DNA from: Pseudomonas azotoformans
Lineage (GTDB): Bacteria > Pseudomonadota > Gammaproteobacteria > Pseudomonadales > Pseudomonadaceae
Length of the DNA: 64,000 nt
Reading direction: 5' to 3'
Assembly (NCBI RefSeq): GCF_900103345.1
Contig: NZ_LT629702.1
Coordinates: forward strand, 6,239,501-6,303,500
The notes beneath the pieces were generated by a model, which worked only from the letters and a program-made list of their open reading frames with translations, ran no database searches and was not told the DNA's origin. Positions 54,030 to 62,508 of the stretch are shown here, piece by piece (position 1 is the first letter of the stretch; each line of letters starts with the position of its first letter). The position numbers and the translations under genes are program-made.

Positions 54030-55228
54030 TGCGCGATGTATTTATCTGTGACGCCATTCGTACCCCCATCGGCCGTTTTGGCGGTGGCCTGTCCACCGTG
54101 CGGGCTGATGACCTGGCCGCGCTGCCGATCAAGGCCCTGATCGAGCGCAACCTGTCGGTGGATTGGAATGCCGTCGACGAGGTGTTCCTCGGTTGCGCCA
54201 ACCAGGCCGGTGAAGACAACCGCAATGTGGCGCGCATGGCGCTGTTGCTGGCAGGTCTGCCGGAGAGCATTCCGGGGGTGACCCTCAACCGCTTGTGTGC
54301 CTCGGGCATGGATGCGATCGGCACCGCATTTCGTGCGATTGCCTGCGGCGAAATGGAGCTGGCGATTGCCGGTGGCGTCGAGTCGATGTCCCGCGCGCCG
54401 TTCGTGATGGGCAAGGCCGACGCGGCGTTTTCGCGCAACATGAAGCTGGAAGACACCACCATCGGCTGGCGCTTTATCAACCCGTTGATGAAAGAGCAGT
54501 ACGGCGTGGATGCAATGCCGCAGACCGCCGATAACGTCGCCGACGATTACCAGGTGTCCCGTGCCGACCAGGACGCCTTTGCCCTACGCAGCCAGCAACG
54601 CACTGCCGCCGCACAAGCCGCCGGCTTCTTCGCTGAAGAAATCGTGCCGGTGCGGGTCGCCCATAAAAAAGGCGAAACCGTGGTAGAGCAGGACGAGCAT
54701 CCCCGGGACACCACCCTGGAAGCCCTGGCCAAACTCAAGCCAGTCAATGGCCCCGACAAGACCGTCACCGCCGGCAATGCGTCGGGTGTGAACGACGGCG
54801 CGGCAGCGTTGATCCTGGCTTCCGCCGAAGCCGTCAAGAAACATGGCCTGACCGCCCGCGCCCGCGTCTTGGGCATGGCCAGCGCCGGTGTCGCGCCACG
54901 GGTAATGGGCATCGGCCCGGTGCCGGCCGTGCGCAAACTGGTCGAGCGCCTTGGCTTGGCGGTCACTGACTTTGACGTGATCGAACTCAACGAAGCCTTC
55001 GCCAGCCAAGGCCTGGCGGTGTTGCGTGAATTGGGCATTGCCGACGACGCACCCCAGGTCAACCCGAACGGCGGCGCCATCGCCCTCGGCCATCCGCTGG
55101 GCATGAGCGGCGCGCGGCTGGTGCTGACCGCGCTGCACCAGCTGGAAAAAACCGGCGGCCGCAAAGGCCTGGCGACCATGTGTGTGGGCGTCGGCCAAGG
55201 CCTGGCCCTGGCGATTGAACGCATCTAA
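54029..55228 (+). CDS. pcaF: 3-oxoadipyl-CoA thiolase
   Basis: A 399-aa thiolase. The nucleophile C90 lies in 'VTLNRLCASGMDAIG', the conserved His in 'NPNGGAIALGHPLGMSGARL', and the acid/base Cys in 'LATMCVGVGQGLAL'. It splits 3-oxoadipyl-CoA into succinyl-CoA and acetyl-CoA, the last step of the pathway. It is followed after 17 nt by pcaH. Confidence 0.96.
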   Translation: MRDVFICDAIRTPIGRFGGGLSTVRADDLAALPIKALIERNLSVDWNAVDEVFLGCANQAGEDNRNVARMALLLAGLPESIPGVTLNRLCASGMDAIGTAFRAIACGEMELAIAGGVESMSRAPFVMGKADAAFSRNMKLEDTTIGWRFINPLMKEQYGVDAMPQTADNVADDYQVSRADQDAFALRSQQRTAAAQAAGFFAEEIVPVRVAHKKGETVVEQDEHPRDTTLEALAKLKPVNGPDKTVTAGNASGVNDGAAALILASAEAVKKHGLTARARVLGMASAGVAPRVMGIGPVPAVRKLVERLGLAVTDFDVIELNEAFASQGLAVLRELGIADDAPQVNPNGGAIALGHPLGMSGARLVLTALHQLEKTGGRKGLATMCVGVGQGLALAIERI

Positions 55229-55245
55229 CAAGAGAGGATTGCTCC

Positions 55246-55950
55246 ATGAGTGACAAGCCCGGATACCGGCGCCCGCAAGCGGGCACTCAACCGGATTACC
55301 TGCACCCGGCCTACCAGTCGACGAACCTGCGTTCGCCGTCGCAGCCTTTGGTGTTCCTGCCCCATTCCTTGTCGGAAATCACCGGCCCGACCATCGGTGC
55401 CGAGCGGGTCAACGAGAAGGACAACGACCTCACCGCCCAGCATGAAGGCGAGCCCCAGGGCGAACGCATCATCATTCATGGTCGTGTGCTCGATGAAAAC
55501 GGTCTGCCGGTGCCGGGCATTCTTGTAGAGATCTGGCAAGCCAACGCTGCCGGGCGCTACAACCACAAGCGCGATCTGCACGACGCACCGCTGGACCCGA
55601 ACTTCACCGGCACCGGCCGCACGGTCACCGACGCTGATGGCTGGTACCAGTTCCAGACCATCAAGCCCGGCGCCTACCCGTGGGGCAACCACCACAATGC
55701 GTGGCGCCCGGCGCATATCCACTTTTCGCTGTTCGGCCCGAGCGTGCTGACGCGCCTGGTCACGCAGATGTACTTCCCCGGCGACCCGCTGCTGGCGTAC
55801 GACCCGATCTACAACTGCGTACCGGACACTTCGGCCAAGGAACGCTTGATCGCCCGCTTCGACCTGGAAAAAACCATTCCTTCCTATGCCCTCGGCTACC
55901 GCTGGGACATCGTCCTGCGCGGCCGCGACGCTACGCCGATGGAGAAATGA
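55246..55950 (+). CDS. pcaH: Protocatechuate 3,4-dioxygenase beta subunit
   Basis: A 234-aa intradiol dioxygenase subunit carrying the non-haem Fe(III). The ligands expected from P. putida are visible: Y105 in 'AAGRYNHKRD', Y144 in 'KPGAYPWGNHHNAWRPAHI', and H157, H159 in 'PAHIHFSLFG'. 'ILVEIWQANAAGRY' is the family signature. With PcaG it ortho-cleaves protocatechuate to 3-carboxy-cis,cis-muconate. The ribosome site AGAGAGGA precedes ATG 55246. In many pseudomonads pcaHG is at another locus; here it directly follows pcaF. Confidence 0.97.
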   Translation: MSDKPGYRRPQAGTQPDYLHPAYQSTNLRSPSQPLVFLPHSLSEITGPTIGAERVNEKDNDLTAQHEGEPQGERIIIHGRVLDENGLPVPGILVEIWQANAAGRYNHKRDLHDAPLDPNFTGTGRTVTDADGWYQFQTIKPGAYPWGNHHNAWRPAHIHFSLFGPSVLTRLVTQMYFPGDPLLAYDPIYNCVPDTSAKERLIARFDLEKTIPSYALGYRWDIVLRGRDATPMEK

Positions 55951-55951
55951 G

Positions 55952-56518
55952 ATGACACTCAACGCGACCACGTCCCACACCGTCGGGCCGTATTACCACA
56001 TCGGCCTGACCTGGCTGAACCGCGAAGACCTCACCGTGGCCGCCACCCTTGGCGAGCGCGTGGCGATCAGCGGGCAAGTGGTGGATGGCAACGGCGATGT
56101 CGTCAACGACGCCATGCTCGAAGTCTGGCAGGCCAACGCCGCCGGCAAGTATGACCACCCGGAAGATGAGCAGGACAAAGCGCTTGACCCGAACTTCGAC
56201 GGTTTCGGCCGGGTGCCGGTGGATGCCGAAGGGCGGTTCCGCTTTACCACCATCAAGCCGGGCGCCGTGCCGGGCCTGAAGGGCACCACCCAGGCGCCGC
56301 ACCTGGTGGTACTGGTGTTTGCCCGTGGGTTGGTGAAGCACTTGCTTACGCGGATTTATTTCGAGGGCGAGGCGCTGAATGGGGATGACCCGTTGCTGGC
56401 GTGTGTGCCAGCAGAGCGTCGCAGTACCTTGATCGCCCGGCAGGATGCGGCGGGGGTGTATCAGTGGAATGTGATTCTGCAGGGGACGGATAAAGAGACG
56501 GTGTTCTTCGATTATTGA
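55952..56518 (+). CDS. pcaG: Protocatechuate 3,4-dioxygenase alpha subunit
   Basis: A 188-aa structural partner of PcaH: 'TTSHTVGPYYHIGLTWLNRED', 'AMLEVWQANAAGKYDHPED' and 'FRFTTIKPGAVPG', with no iron ligands as expected for PcaG. ATG 55952 begins 1 nt after the pcaH stop. A REPIN follows. Confidence 0.96.
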   Translation: MTLNATTSHTVGPYYHIGLTWLNREDLTVAATLGERVAISGQVVDGNGDVVNDAMLEVWQANAAGKYDHPEDEQDKALDPNFDGFGRVPVDAEGRFRFTTIKPGAVPGLKGTTQAPHLVVLVFARGLVKHLLTRIYFEGEALNGDDPLLACVPAERRSTLIARQDAAGVYQWNVILQGTDKETVFFDY

Positions 56519-56525
56519 CCCAGCC

Positions 56526-56627
56526 CTGTAGGAGCGAGCTTGCTCGCGAAAAACCTGAGAGCGCCGCATTCATTCAGGCTGCCCGCGTCATCGTTGGCGA
56601 TTTTCGCGAGCAAGCTCGCTCCTACAG
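56526..56627. repeat. REP doublet (REPIN), GGAGCGAGCTTGCTCGC family
   Basis: An inverted pair of about 25-bp units lies between pcaG and pcaT. The spacer and outer arms differ from the copy at 52147-52246, but the cores are the same. It probably separates the pcaIJFHG and pcaTBDC transcripts. Confidence 0.88.
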
Positions 56628-56728
56628 GAATCAGGCTTCAGGTAACACACATCCAAAAGTCTTCTTGCGGAACATGGTTGTTGCAAAGTATGTCTAGGCT
56701 ATAACCGTTCCCACTGAGTGAAAAAAAC

Positions 56729-58024
56729 ATGACAACAACAACCAGTCACTACACCGGAGAAGAACGCAGCAAACGGATTTTTGCGATTGTCGGGGCATCC
56801 TCCGGCAACCTCGTCGAATGGTTCGACTTCTACGTCTATGCCTTCTGCGCCATTTACTTTGCCCCGGCGTTTTTCCCGTCGGACGACCCCACGGTGCAAC
56901 TGCTCAACACCGCTGGCGTGTTCGCCGCCGGCTTCCTGATGCGACCTATCGGCGGCTGGCTGTTTGGCCGGGTGGCCGACAAGCACGGGCGCAAGAACTC
57001 GATGATGATCTCGGTGCTGATGATGTGTGCCGGTTCCTTGGTCATTGCCTTCCTGCCCACTTACAAAGACATCGGAGCCTGGGCTCCGGCATTGTTGCTG
57101 GTCGCCCGATTGTTCCAGGGCCTGTCGGTGGGTGGCGAATACGGCACCACGGCGACCTACATGAGTGAAGTTGCGCTCAAGGGCCAGCGCGGTTTCTTCG
57201 CCTCGTTCCAATACGTGACCCTGATCGGCGGGCAACTGCTGGCGGTACTGGTGGTGGTGATCCTGCAACAGATCCTGACCGAAGAAGAACTGCGCGCCTG
57301 GGGCTGGCGGATTCCCTTCGTGATCGGCGCCATCGCGGCGGTGATCTCTCTGCTGCTGCGGCGCACCCTCAAGGAAACCACCAGCAAGGAAATGCGCCAG
57401 GACAAGGACGCCGGCAGCATCGCCGCGCTGTTTCGCAACCACAAGGCGGCGTTTATCACGGTGCTCGGCTACACCGCCGGCGGCTCGCTGATTTTCTACA
57501 CCTTTACCACCTACATGCAGAAGTACCTGGTGAACACCGCCGGGATGCACGCCAAGACCGCCAGTTACATCATGACTGGCGCACTGTTCGTGTACATGTG
57601 CATGCAGCCGCTGTTCGGCATGCTCTCGGACAAGATCGGCCGTCGTAACTCGATGCTCTGGTTCGGCGCCCTCGGCACCTTGTGCACCGTGCCGATCCTG
57701 CTGACCCTGAAAACCGTGACCAGCCCGTTCCTGGCCTTCGTGCTGATCTCCCTGGCCCTGGCCATCGTCAGCTTCTACACCTCTATCAGCGGCCTGGTGA
57801 AAGCGGAAATGTTCCCGCCTCACGTCCGCGCCCTGGGTGTGGGCCTGGCCTACGCAGTGGCCAACGCGATCTTCGGTGGCTCGGCGGAATACGTGGCCCT
57901 GGGCCTCAAGTCCATGGGCATGGAAAACACCTTCTACTGGTACGTCACCGGCATGATGGCGGTGGCCTTCCTGTTCAGCTTGCGCCTGCCGAAACAGGCG
58001 GAGTACTTGCACCACGATCTATAA
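56729..58024 (+). CDS. pcaT: Dicarboxylate/3-oxoadipate MFS transporter PcaT-like
   Basis: A 431-aa metabolite:H+ symporter: '[30 protein letters not shown]' in helix 1, '[25 protein letters not shown]' and '[20 protein letters not shown]'. This is the KgtP/PcaT subfamily, which takes up 2-oxoglutarate or beta-ketoadipate. The position directly upstream of pcaBDC matches P. putida pcaT. ATG 56729 begins the conserved region. It ends 10 nt before pcaB. Confidence 0.9.
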   Translation: MTTTTSHYTGEERSKRIFAIVGASSGNLVEWFDFYVYAFCAIYFAPAFFPSDDPTVQLLNTAGVFAAGFLMRPIGGWLFGRVADKHGRKNSMMISVLMMCAGSLVIAFLPTYKDIGAWAPALLLVARLFQGLSVGGEYGTTATYMSEVALKGQRGFFASFQYVTLIGGQLLAVLVVVILQQILTEEELRAWGWRIPFVIGAIAAVISLLLRRTLKETTSKEMRQDKDAGSIAALFRNHKAAFITVLGYTAGGSLIFYTFTTYMQKYLVNTAGMHAKTASYIMTGALFVYMCMQPLFGMLSDKIGRRNSMLWFGALGTLCTVPILLTLKTVTSPFLAFVLISLALAIVSFYTSISGLVKAEMFPPHVRALGVGLAYAVANAIFGGSAEYVALGLKSMGMENTFYWYVTGMMAVAFLFSLRLPKQAEYLHHDL

Positions 58025-58034
58025 GGGACGCGTT

Positions 58035-59390
58035 ATGACACTGCGCACGAGCAATCAATTGTTCGACGCTTACTTCACGGCCGACAGCATGGCCGAGGTG
58101 TTCTGCGACAGCGGACGCCTGCAGGGCATGCTGGATTTCGAAGCCGGATTGGCTCGGGCCCAGGCCCGGGTCGGGTTGATTCCCCAGGCCGCTGTCGCAC
58201 CGATTGCCCAGGCCTGCCTGGCCTCGCTGTACGACGTGGATGCCCTCGGCGTGGCGATTGCCACGGCGGGGAATTCGGCGATTCCGTTGGTAAAGGCGCT
58301 GGGCAAGTTGATTGCCAGTGAAGATGCCGGGGCCGAACGTTATGTGCATTTGGGCGCGACCAGCCAGGATGTGATGGACACCGGCCTGGTGTTGCAGCTG
58401 CGACGGGCGCTGGCGCTGATCGAAACCGACCTGGCGCGCCTGGGGGATATTCTGGCCGCCCAGGCCCAGCGTTACGCCGCCGTGCCGTTGGCTGGACGCA
58501 CCTGGTTGCAACACGCGACGCCGGTCACCCTGGGGATGAAGATCGCCGGTTGGCTGGGGGCGGTCACGCGCAGTCGGCAACGATTGGCGCAGCTGAAGCC
58601 GCGTTTGCTGGTGCTGCAGTTCGGCGGCGCGTCCGGCACCTTGGCCGCGCTGGGCGAACAGGCCATGCCGGTGGCTGAAGCCTTGGCAAACGAGCTGCAA
58701 CTGACCCTGCCCGAACAACCTTGGCACACCCAGCGTGATCGACTGGTGGAGTTCGCCGCTGTGCTTGGCTTGATCGCCGGCAGCCTCGGCAAACTGGGCC
58801 GCGATATCAGCCTGTTGATGCAGACCGAAGCGGCGGAGGTGTTCGAGCCGTCCGCACCGGGCAAGGGTGGTTCGTCCACCATGCCGCACAAGCGCAACCC
58901 GGTGGGCGCGGCCGTGCTGATCAGCGCGGCGACCCGCGTGCCGGGCCTGGTATCGACGATGTTCAGCGCCATGCCCCAGGAGCACGAGCGCAGCCTGGGT
59001 CTGTGGCATGCCGAATGGGAAACCCTGCCGCAGATCTGCTGCTTGGTCTCCGGCGCGTTGCAGCAGGCGCTGCTGGTGAGCGAAGGGTTGGAAGTCGACC
59101 CCGAGCGCATGGGCCAAAACCTCGACCTGACCCAAGGCCTGGTGCTGGCCGAAGCCGTCAGCATCGTGCTCGCCCAACGCCTCGGCCGGGAGACTGCGCA
59201 TCACCTGCTGGAACACTGCTGCAAACGCGCGGTTGCCGAGCAACGGCATCTGCGTGCGGTACTGGCGGATGAGCCGCAAGTCACCGCCGAGCTGTCGGCG
59301 GCCGAACTGGACCGCCTGCTCGACCCGGCCCACTACCTGGGCCAGGCCCGCACCTGGGTCACCCGCGCCGTAGCCGAACACTTTGCTTGA
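58035..59390 (+). CDS. pcaB: 3-carboxy-cis,cis-muconate cycloisomerase
   Basis: A 451-aa member of the fumarase/aspartase superfamily with the signature 'GKGGSSTMPHKRNPVGAAV', plus 'VHLGATSQDVMDTGLVLQLR' and 'AGRTWLQHATPVTLG'. It converts 3-carboxy-cis,cis-muconate to 4-carboxymuconolactone. ATG 58035 follows GGGACG. The next gene, pcaD, begins 10 nt after its stop. Confidence 0.96.
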   Translation: MTLRTSNQLFDAYFTADSMAEVFCDSGRLQGMLDFEAGLARAQARVGLIPQAAVAPIAQACLASLYDVDALGVAIATAGNSAIPLVKALGKLIASEDAGAERYVHLGATSQDVMDTGLVLQLRRALALIETDLARLGDILAAQAQRYAAVPLAGRTWLQHATPVTLGMKIAGWLGAVTRSRQRLAQLKPRLLVLQFGGASGTLAALGEQAMPVAEALANELQLTLPEQPWHTQRDRLVEFAAVLGLIAGSLGKLGRDISLLMQTEAAEVFEPSAPGKGGSSTMPHKRNPVGAAVLISAATRVPGLVSTMFSAMPQEHERSLGLWHAEWETLPQICCLVSGALQQALLVSEGLEVDPERMGQNLDLTQGLVLAEAVSIVLAQRLGRETAHHLLEHCCKRAVAEQRHLRAVLADEPQVTAELSAAELDRLLDPAHYLGQARTWVTRAVAEHFA

Positions 59391-59400
59391 GGAGACCACC

Positions 59401-60192
59401 GTGGCATTTGTACACCTCGCCGAAGGCGACCTGCATTACCAACTGGACGGGCCTGTGGATGCGCCTGTGCTGGTGCTGTCCAACTCACTGGGCACCGACC
59501 TGCATATGTGGGACATCCAGATCCCGGCCTTCACCCAGCACTTTCGCGTGCTGCGTTTCGACACCCGTGGCCATGGCAAATCCCTGGTCACTCCGGGGCC
59601 GTACAGCATCGAGCAGCTCGGTCGCGACGTGATCGCGCTGCTGGATGCGCTGGATATCCAACGCGCGCATTTCTGCGGTTTGTCCATGGGGGGCCTGATC
59701 GGTCAATGGCTGGGGATCAACGCAGGCGAGCGCCTGAACCGCCTGGTGGTATGCAACACCGCCGCCAAGATCGGCACGCCCGAGGTGTGGAACCCACGCA
59801 TCGAGATGGTTCTGCGTGACGGCGCCGACGCGATGGTGGCGCTGCGTGACGCATCGATTGCACGCTGGTTCACGGCTGATTTCGCAGCGGCCAACCCGCA
59901 TCAGGCCAAGCAGATTACCGACATGCTCGCGGCGACCTCGCCTGAAGGTTACGCCGCCAATTGCGCGGCGGTGCGCGATGCGGATTTTCGTGAGCAACTG
60001 GCCGTGATCAAAGTGCCGACGTTAGTGATTGCCGGCACCGACGATGCGGTCACCCCACCGGCCGGCAGCCACTTTATCCAGAACCATGTGCAGGGCGCCG
60101 AGTACGCCGAGTTCTATGCGGCGCACCTGTCCAATGTGCAGGCGGGCGCTGCGTTCAGCGACTGCGTCATTGAATTCCTGCTGGCCCGCTGA
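59401..60192 (+). CDS. pcaD: 3-oxoadipate enol-lactonase
   Basis: A 263-aa alpha/beta hydrolase. The nucleophile is S95 in 'FCGLSMGGLIG', the acid D214 or D215 in 'VIAGTDDAVTPP', and the His H242 in 'YAAHLSNVQ'. It hydrolyses beta-ketoadipate enol-lactone to 3-oxoadipate. GTG 59401 is preferred, as it has GAGGAGA 5-6 nt upstream and gives the family N-terminus 'MAFVHLAEGDLHYQ'. Confidence 0.95.
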   Translation: MAFVHLAEGDLHYQLDGPVDAPVLVLSNSLGTDLHMWDIQIPAFTQHFRVLRFDTRGHGKSLVTPGPYSIEQLGRDVIALLDALDIQRAHFCGLSMGGLIGQWLGINAGERLNRLVVCNTAAKIGTPEVWNPRIEMVLRDGADAMVALRDASIARWFTADFAAANPHQAKQITDMLAATSPEGYAANCAAVRDADFREQLAVIKVPTLVIAGTDDAVTPPAGSHFIQNHVQGAEYAEFYAAHLSNVQAGAAFSDCVIEFLLAR

Positions 60193-60202
60193 GGAGCTGT
60201 TT

Positions 60203-60595
60203 GTGGACGAGAAACAACGTTACGCCGAAGGCCTGCAAGTGCGCCGCGAAGTGCTGGGCGATGCTCATGTCGACCGCAGCCTCAATGCCCTGACCGAGTT
60301 CAACAGCGAATTCCAGGAAATGATCACCCGTCACGCCTGGGGTGACATCTGGACCCGCCCGGGACTGCCGCGGCACACCCGCAGCCTGATCACCATCGCC
60401 ATGCTGATCGGCATGAACCGCAGCGAAGAACTCAAGCTGCACCTGCGCGCCGCCGCCAGCAACGGCGTGACCCGTGCCGAGATCAAGGAAGTGCTGATGC
60501 AGAGCGCGATCTACTGCGGGATTCCGGCGGCGAATGCGACGTTTCACCTGGCTGAATCGGTGTGGGATGAGCTGGGGGTCGAGTCACAAGCGTAA
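60203..60595 (+). CDS. pcaC: 4-carboxymuconolactone decarboxylase
   Basis: A 130-aa AhpD-like decarboxylase: 'RYAEGLQVRREVLGDAHVDRSL', 'DIWTRPGLPRHTRSLITIAMLIGMNRSEELKLHLRAA' and 'LMQSAIYCGIPAANATFHLAESVWDELG'. It converts 4-carboxymuconolactone to the enol-lactone. GTG 60203 has GAGGAG 7 nt upstream and lies 10 nt after the pcaD stop. The last 46 codons occur again at 62365-62505, beyond an inserted M91 gene. The C-terminal residues here (VESQA) differ from that copy (VESRE), so this end may have been replaced by the insertion. Confidence 0.96.
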   Translation: MDEKQRYAEGLQVRREVLGDAHVDRSLNALTEFNSEFQEMITRHAWGDIWTRPGLPRHTRSLITIAMLIGMNRSEELKLHLRAAASNGVTRAEIKEVLMQSAIYCGIPAANATFHLAESVWDELGVESQA

Positions 60596-60632
60596 GCTTG
60601 GGACCTGAGACAAACGTGATATCCGGTTGGAT

Positions 60633-62228
60633 TTATTCATCGCTATCGTAATCGCCATTGTAATCCCTAACGTGTGCGTACCTTTCCCGCTTTGGCTCCC
60701 TCATCTCTTTACGAAGAGCATTTTCATTGAAGGGGGCCGGGTTGGTATTAGTGAGCGGTGTTTTTGGATCGTTATCGTAATCAAAGTCGGGTTTGTTGGT
60801 GGGTAGGCCGACGGCTTGAAGTTCGATGTTCTGTTCGCCGGAGTTGTAGTCGGGTTGCTTTGTACCATTCATACCGTTCCAAGCATGCGACAGTTCATGA
60901 TATAGGAAGTTGTGAGGTCCAATGACAGGGTTGGGCTCGGAATCGATAAAGGAGCGATTGTAGCCTACTTCGCCTCCCCTGTCGGGTGTGCCACTTTTTC
61001 CATTTTGAATAAAACCAAAATCTGATGTTTCTGCGTGTTCGGACGCTCTGCCTTCTTCTGTGAGTTTCATCTCGTTTGGGTTGTGCCCGTAGTAATAGCT
61101 GCTTTCCTGGGATTCAACTTCGAATATTTTTAGTGGCACACCATTTACTGCTGCTTTCGAATCTAGAAACTGCAGCATTTTTTGACCTGTAGGCGAGGAT
61201 CTCAGCATTTCCAAGTCATCTTGGACGCGCTGCTTAAATTCAGGCGAGCCTTCAACTTTAATTCCTGTGGCTCCGACGTGCAGGTAGTTAATAGGGTTGA
61301 CAATATTGTCTGGATGTTTTTGTACTGAGTCGCTTGGCTTCGCGTAGATAGCATCAAAGCGATGGTTTGATTCTATTTTGTCATTGCCTGCACCTGCATA
61401 GAAGGTAGTCAAAGCTTTACCTTGTAATAGGTCGTCACCTAAGCCTCCGTTCATCACGGTGTGTCCACGTTTACTACCATAAAGTTTGTCATCTCCAGGG
61501 CCTCCATTCATGTAGACCATTTTCGCCTTGGCTCCGAATATACGGTCGTTACCCTTATTGCCGTATAGATAACTTATGCCCCGGCCCGCACGTATGGTAT
61601 CGTTGCCGTCATTGCCTTCAACATAATAAGTTCCGGAACCAAGTCTTATTGTGTCATTACCCCCTCCGCCAAAGATGCGGGAGCGGGCCCCGCGTGCAGT
61701 GATGTCGTCATCACCGTCTCCGCTTTCTATAATGATTTCAGTTGATACATCTTTGTCGACTTTGATGGTGTCGTTTCCTCTGTGAGTTCGAATAGTTATT
61801 TTTTGAACAGCGTCACCTGTCGTGTAACGGTTAGGCTGTACAGTGTAGCGCTTTTCGTTAACTACGATGTCGAGGGTTTCATCTTTGCCTTTGCGCACGC
61901 GAATAGAGTCGGCTTTGTTGCCGGTTTCTATAATAAGGTTGTCGGACTTTAGCTCAGCGCCATTGGAGGGGTAGTTTTTCATTGATGTTATGGTTTCTTC
62001 CCTAGTGACTTTTATATTTTCATCTTGATACACAAGGGTTGGTTGAATGATGGTTGTATATAAAGGTTCTTGGTCTATGGTGGGACGAGGTGTTCCTGGT
62101 CGCTCAGTATGCGCACTTGAGCTGTTGCGTTCTCCGCTGATAAATACAGGAGTGTCAGAGTTTTCAGTAGACTCTGATAATTTATATTTTTCAGCGGGTG
62201 AGGGCAGGGTCGGGTAATTTTTAATCAT
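60633..62228 (-). CDS. RTX-repeat protein with M91 zinc metallopeptidase domain
   Basis: A 531-aa protein. The N-terminal third is low in homology. Residues about 145-285 hold RTX-like Gly/Asp repeats ('GGGGNDTIRLGSGT', 'GNDGNDTIRAG', 'GNKGNDRIFGA', 'GGPGDDKLYGS', 'GGLGDDLLQG', 'GAGNDKIE'). The C-terminal part (about 325-531) is an M91-type peptidase with zinc motif HELSH at 444-448 ('FLYHELSHAWNG') and a downstream 'ELQAVGLPTNKP'. M91 includes the effectors NleD and HopH1. There is no signal peptide and no obvious type I secretion tail. Base composition is clearly lower in GC than the pca genes, suggesting transfer. The ATG has only a weak ribosome site; an AGGAGGT about 35 nt upstream is followed by an in-frame stop. 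Confidence 0.85.
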   Translation of the reverse strand: MIKNYPTLPSPAEKYKLSESTENSDTPVFISGERNSSSAHTERPGTPRPTIDQEPLYTTIIQPTLVYQDENIKVTREETITSMKNYPSNGAELKSDNLIIETGNKADSIRVRKGKDETLDIVVNEKRYTVQPNRYTTGDAVQKITIRTHRGNDTIKVDKDVSTEIIIESGDGDDDITARGARSRIFGGGGNDTIRLGSGTYYVEGNDGNDTIRAGRGISYLYGNKGNDRIFGAKAKMVYMNGGPGDDKLYGSKRGHTVMNGGLGDDLLQGKALTTFYAGAGNDKIESNHRFDAIYAKPSDSVQKHPDNIVNPINYLHVGATGIKVEGSPEFKQRVQDDLEMLRSSPTGQKMLQFLDSKAAVNGVPLKIFEVESQESSYYYGHNPNEMKLTEEGRASEHAETSDFGFIQNGKSGTPDRGGEVGYNRSFIDSEPNPVIGPHNFLYHELSHAWNGMNGTKQPDYNSGEQNIELQAVGLPTNKPDFDYDNDPKTPLTNTNPAPFNENALRKEMREPKRERYAHVRDYNGDYDSDE

Positions 62229-62364
62229 CGGTTGACCATTAAATTAAAAACGTGAGGTACCTCCTGATTGGTTTTTTTTACGTAATAGTTCCGTTTTCAG
62301 TTTAGCGAGAGTCAGAATCCCCGATCCAATTGCATGCAGGTCGGTTAGGTACCTCCACTTCGGC

Positions 62365-62505
62365 GCCAGCAATGGCGTGACCCGCGCCGAGATCAAGGAA
62401 GTGCTGATGCAGAGCGCGATCTACTGCGGGATTCCGGCGGCGAATGCGACGTTTCACCTGGCTGAATCGGTGTGGGATGAGTTGGGGGTTGAATCGCGCG
62501 AATAG
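62365..62505 (+). pseudogene. Partial duplicate of the pcaC 3' end
   Basis: 46 codons from 'ASNGVTRAEIKEVLMQSA' to the stop TAG match pcaC. 96 bp in the middle (62386-62481) are identical to pcaC 60476-60571; single-base differences lie outside it. There is no start codon or upstream half. It lies right after the M91 gene region and 3 bp before the deacetylase stop. It may be the original pcaC end that was displaced by an insertion. Confidence 0.92.
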
Positions 62506-62508
62506 GCG

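Noticed and set aside
62258..62264. Strong Shine-Dalgarno (AGGAGGT on minus strand) suggesting a different start for the RTX/M91 gene
   Set aside because: In the coding frame a stop codon (TAA) lies between it and the ATG at 62228, so it cannot serve an extended start.
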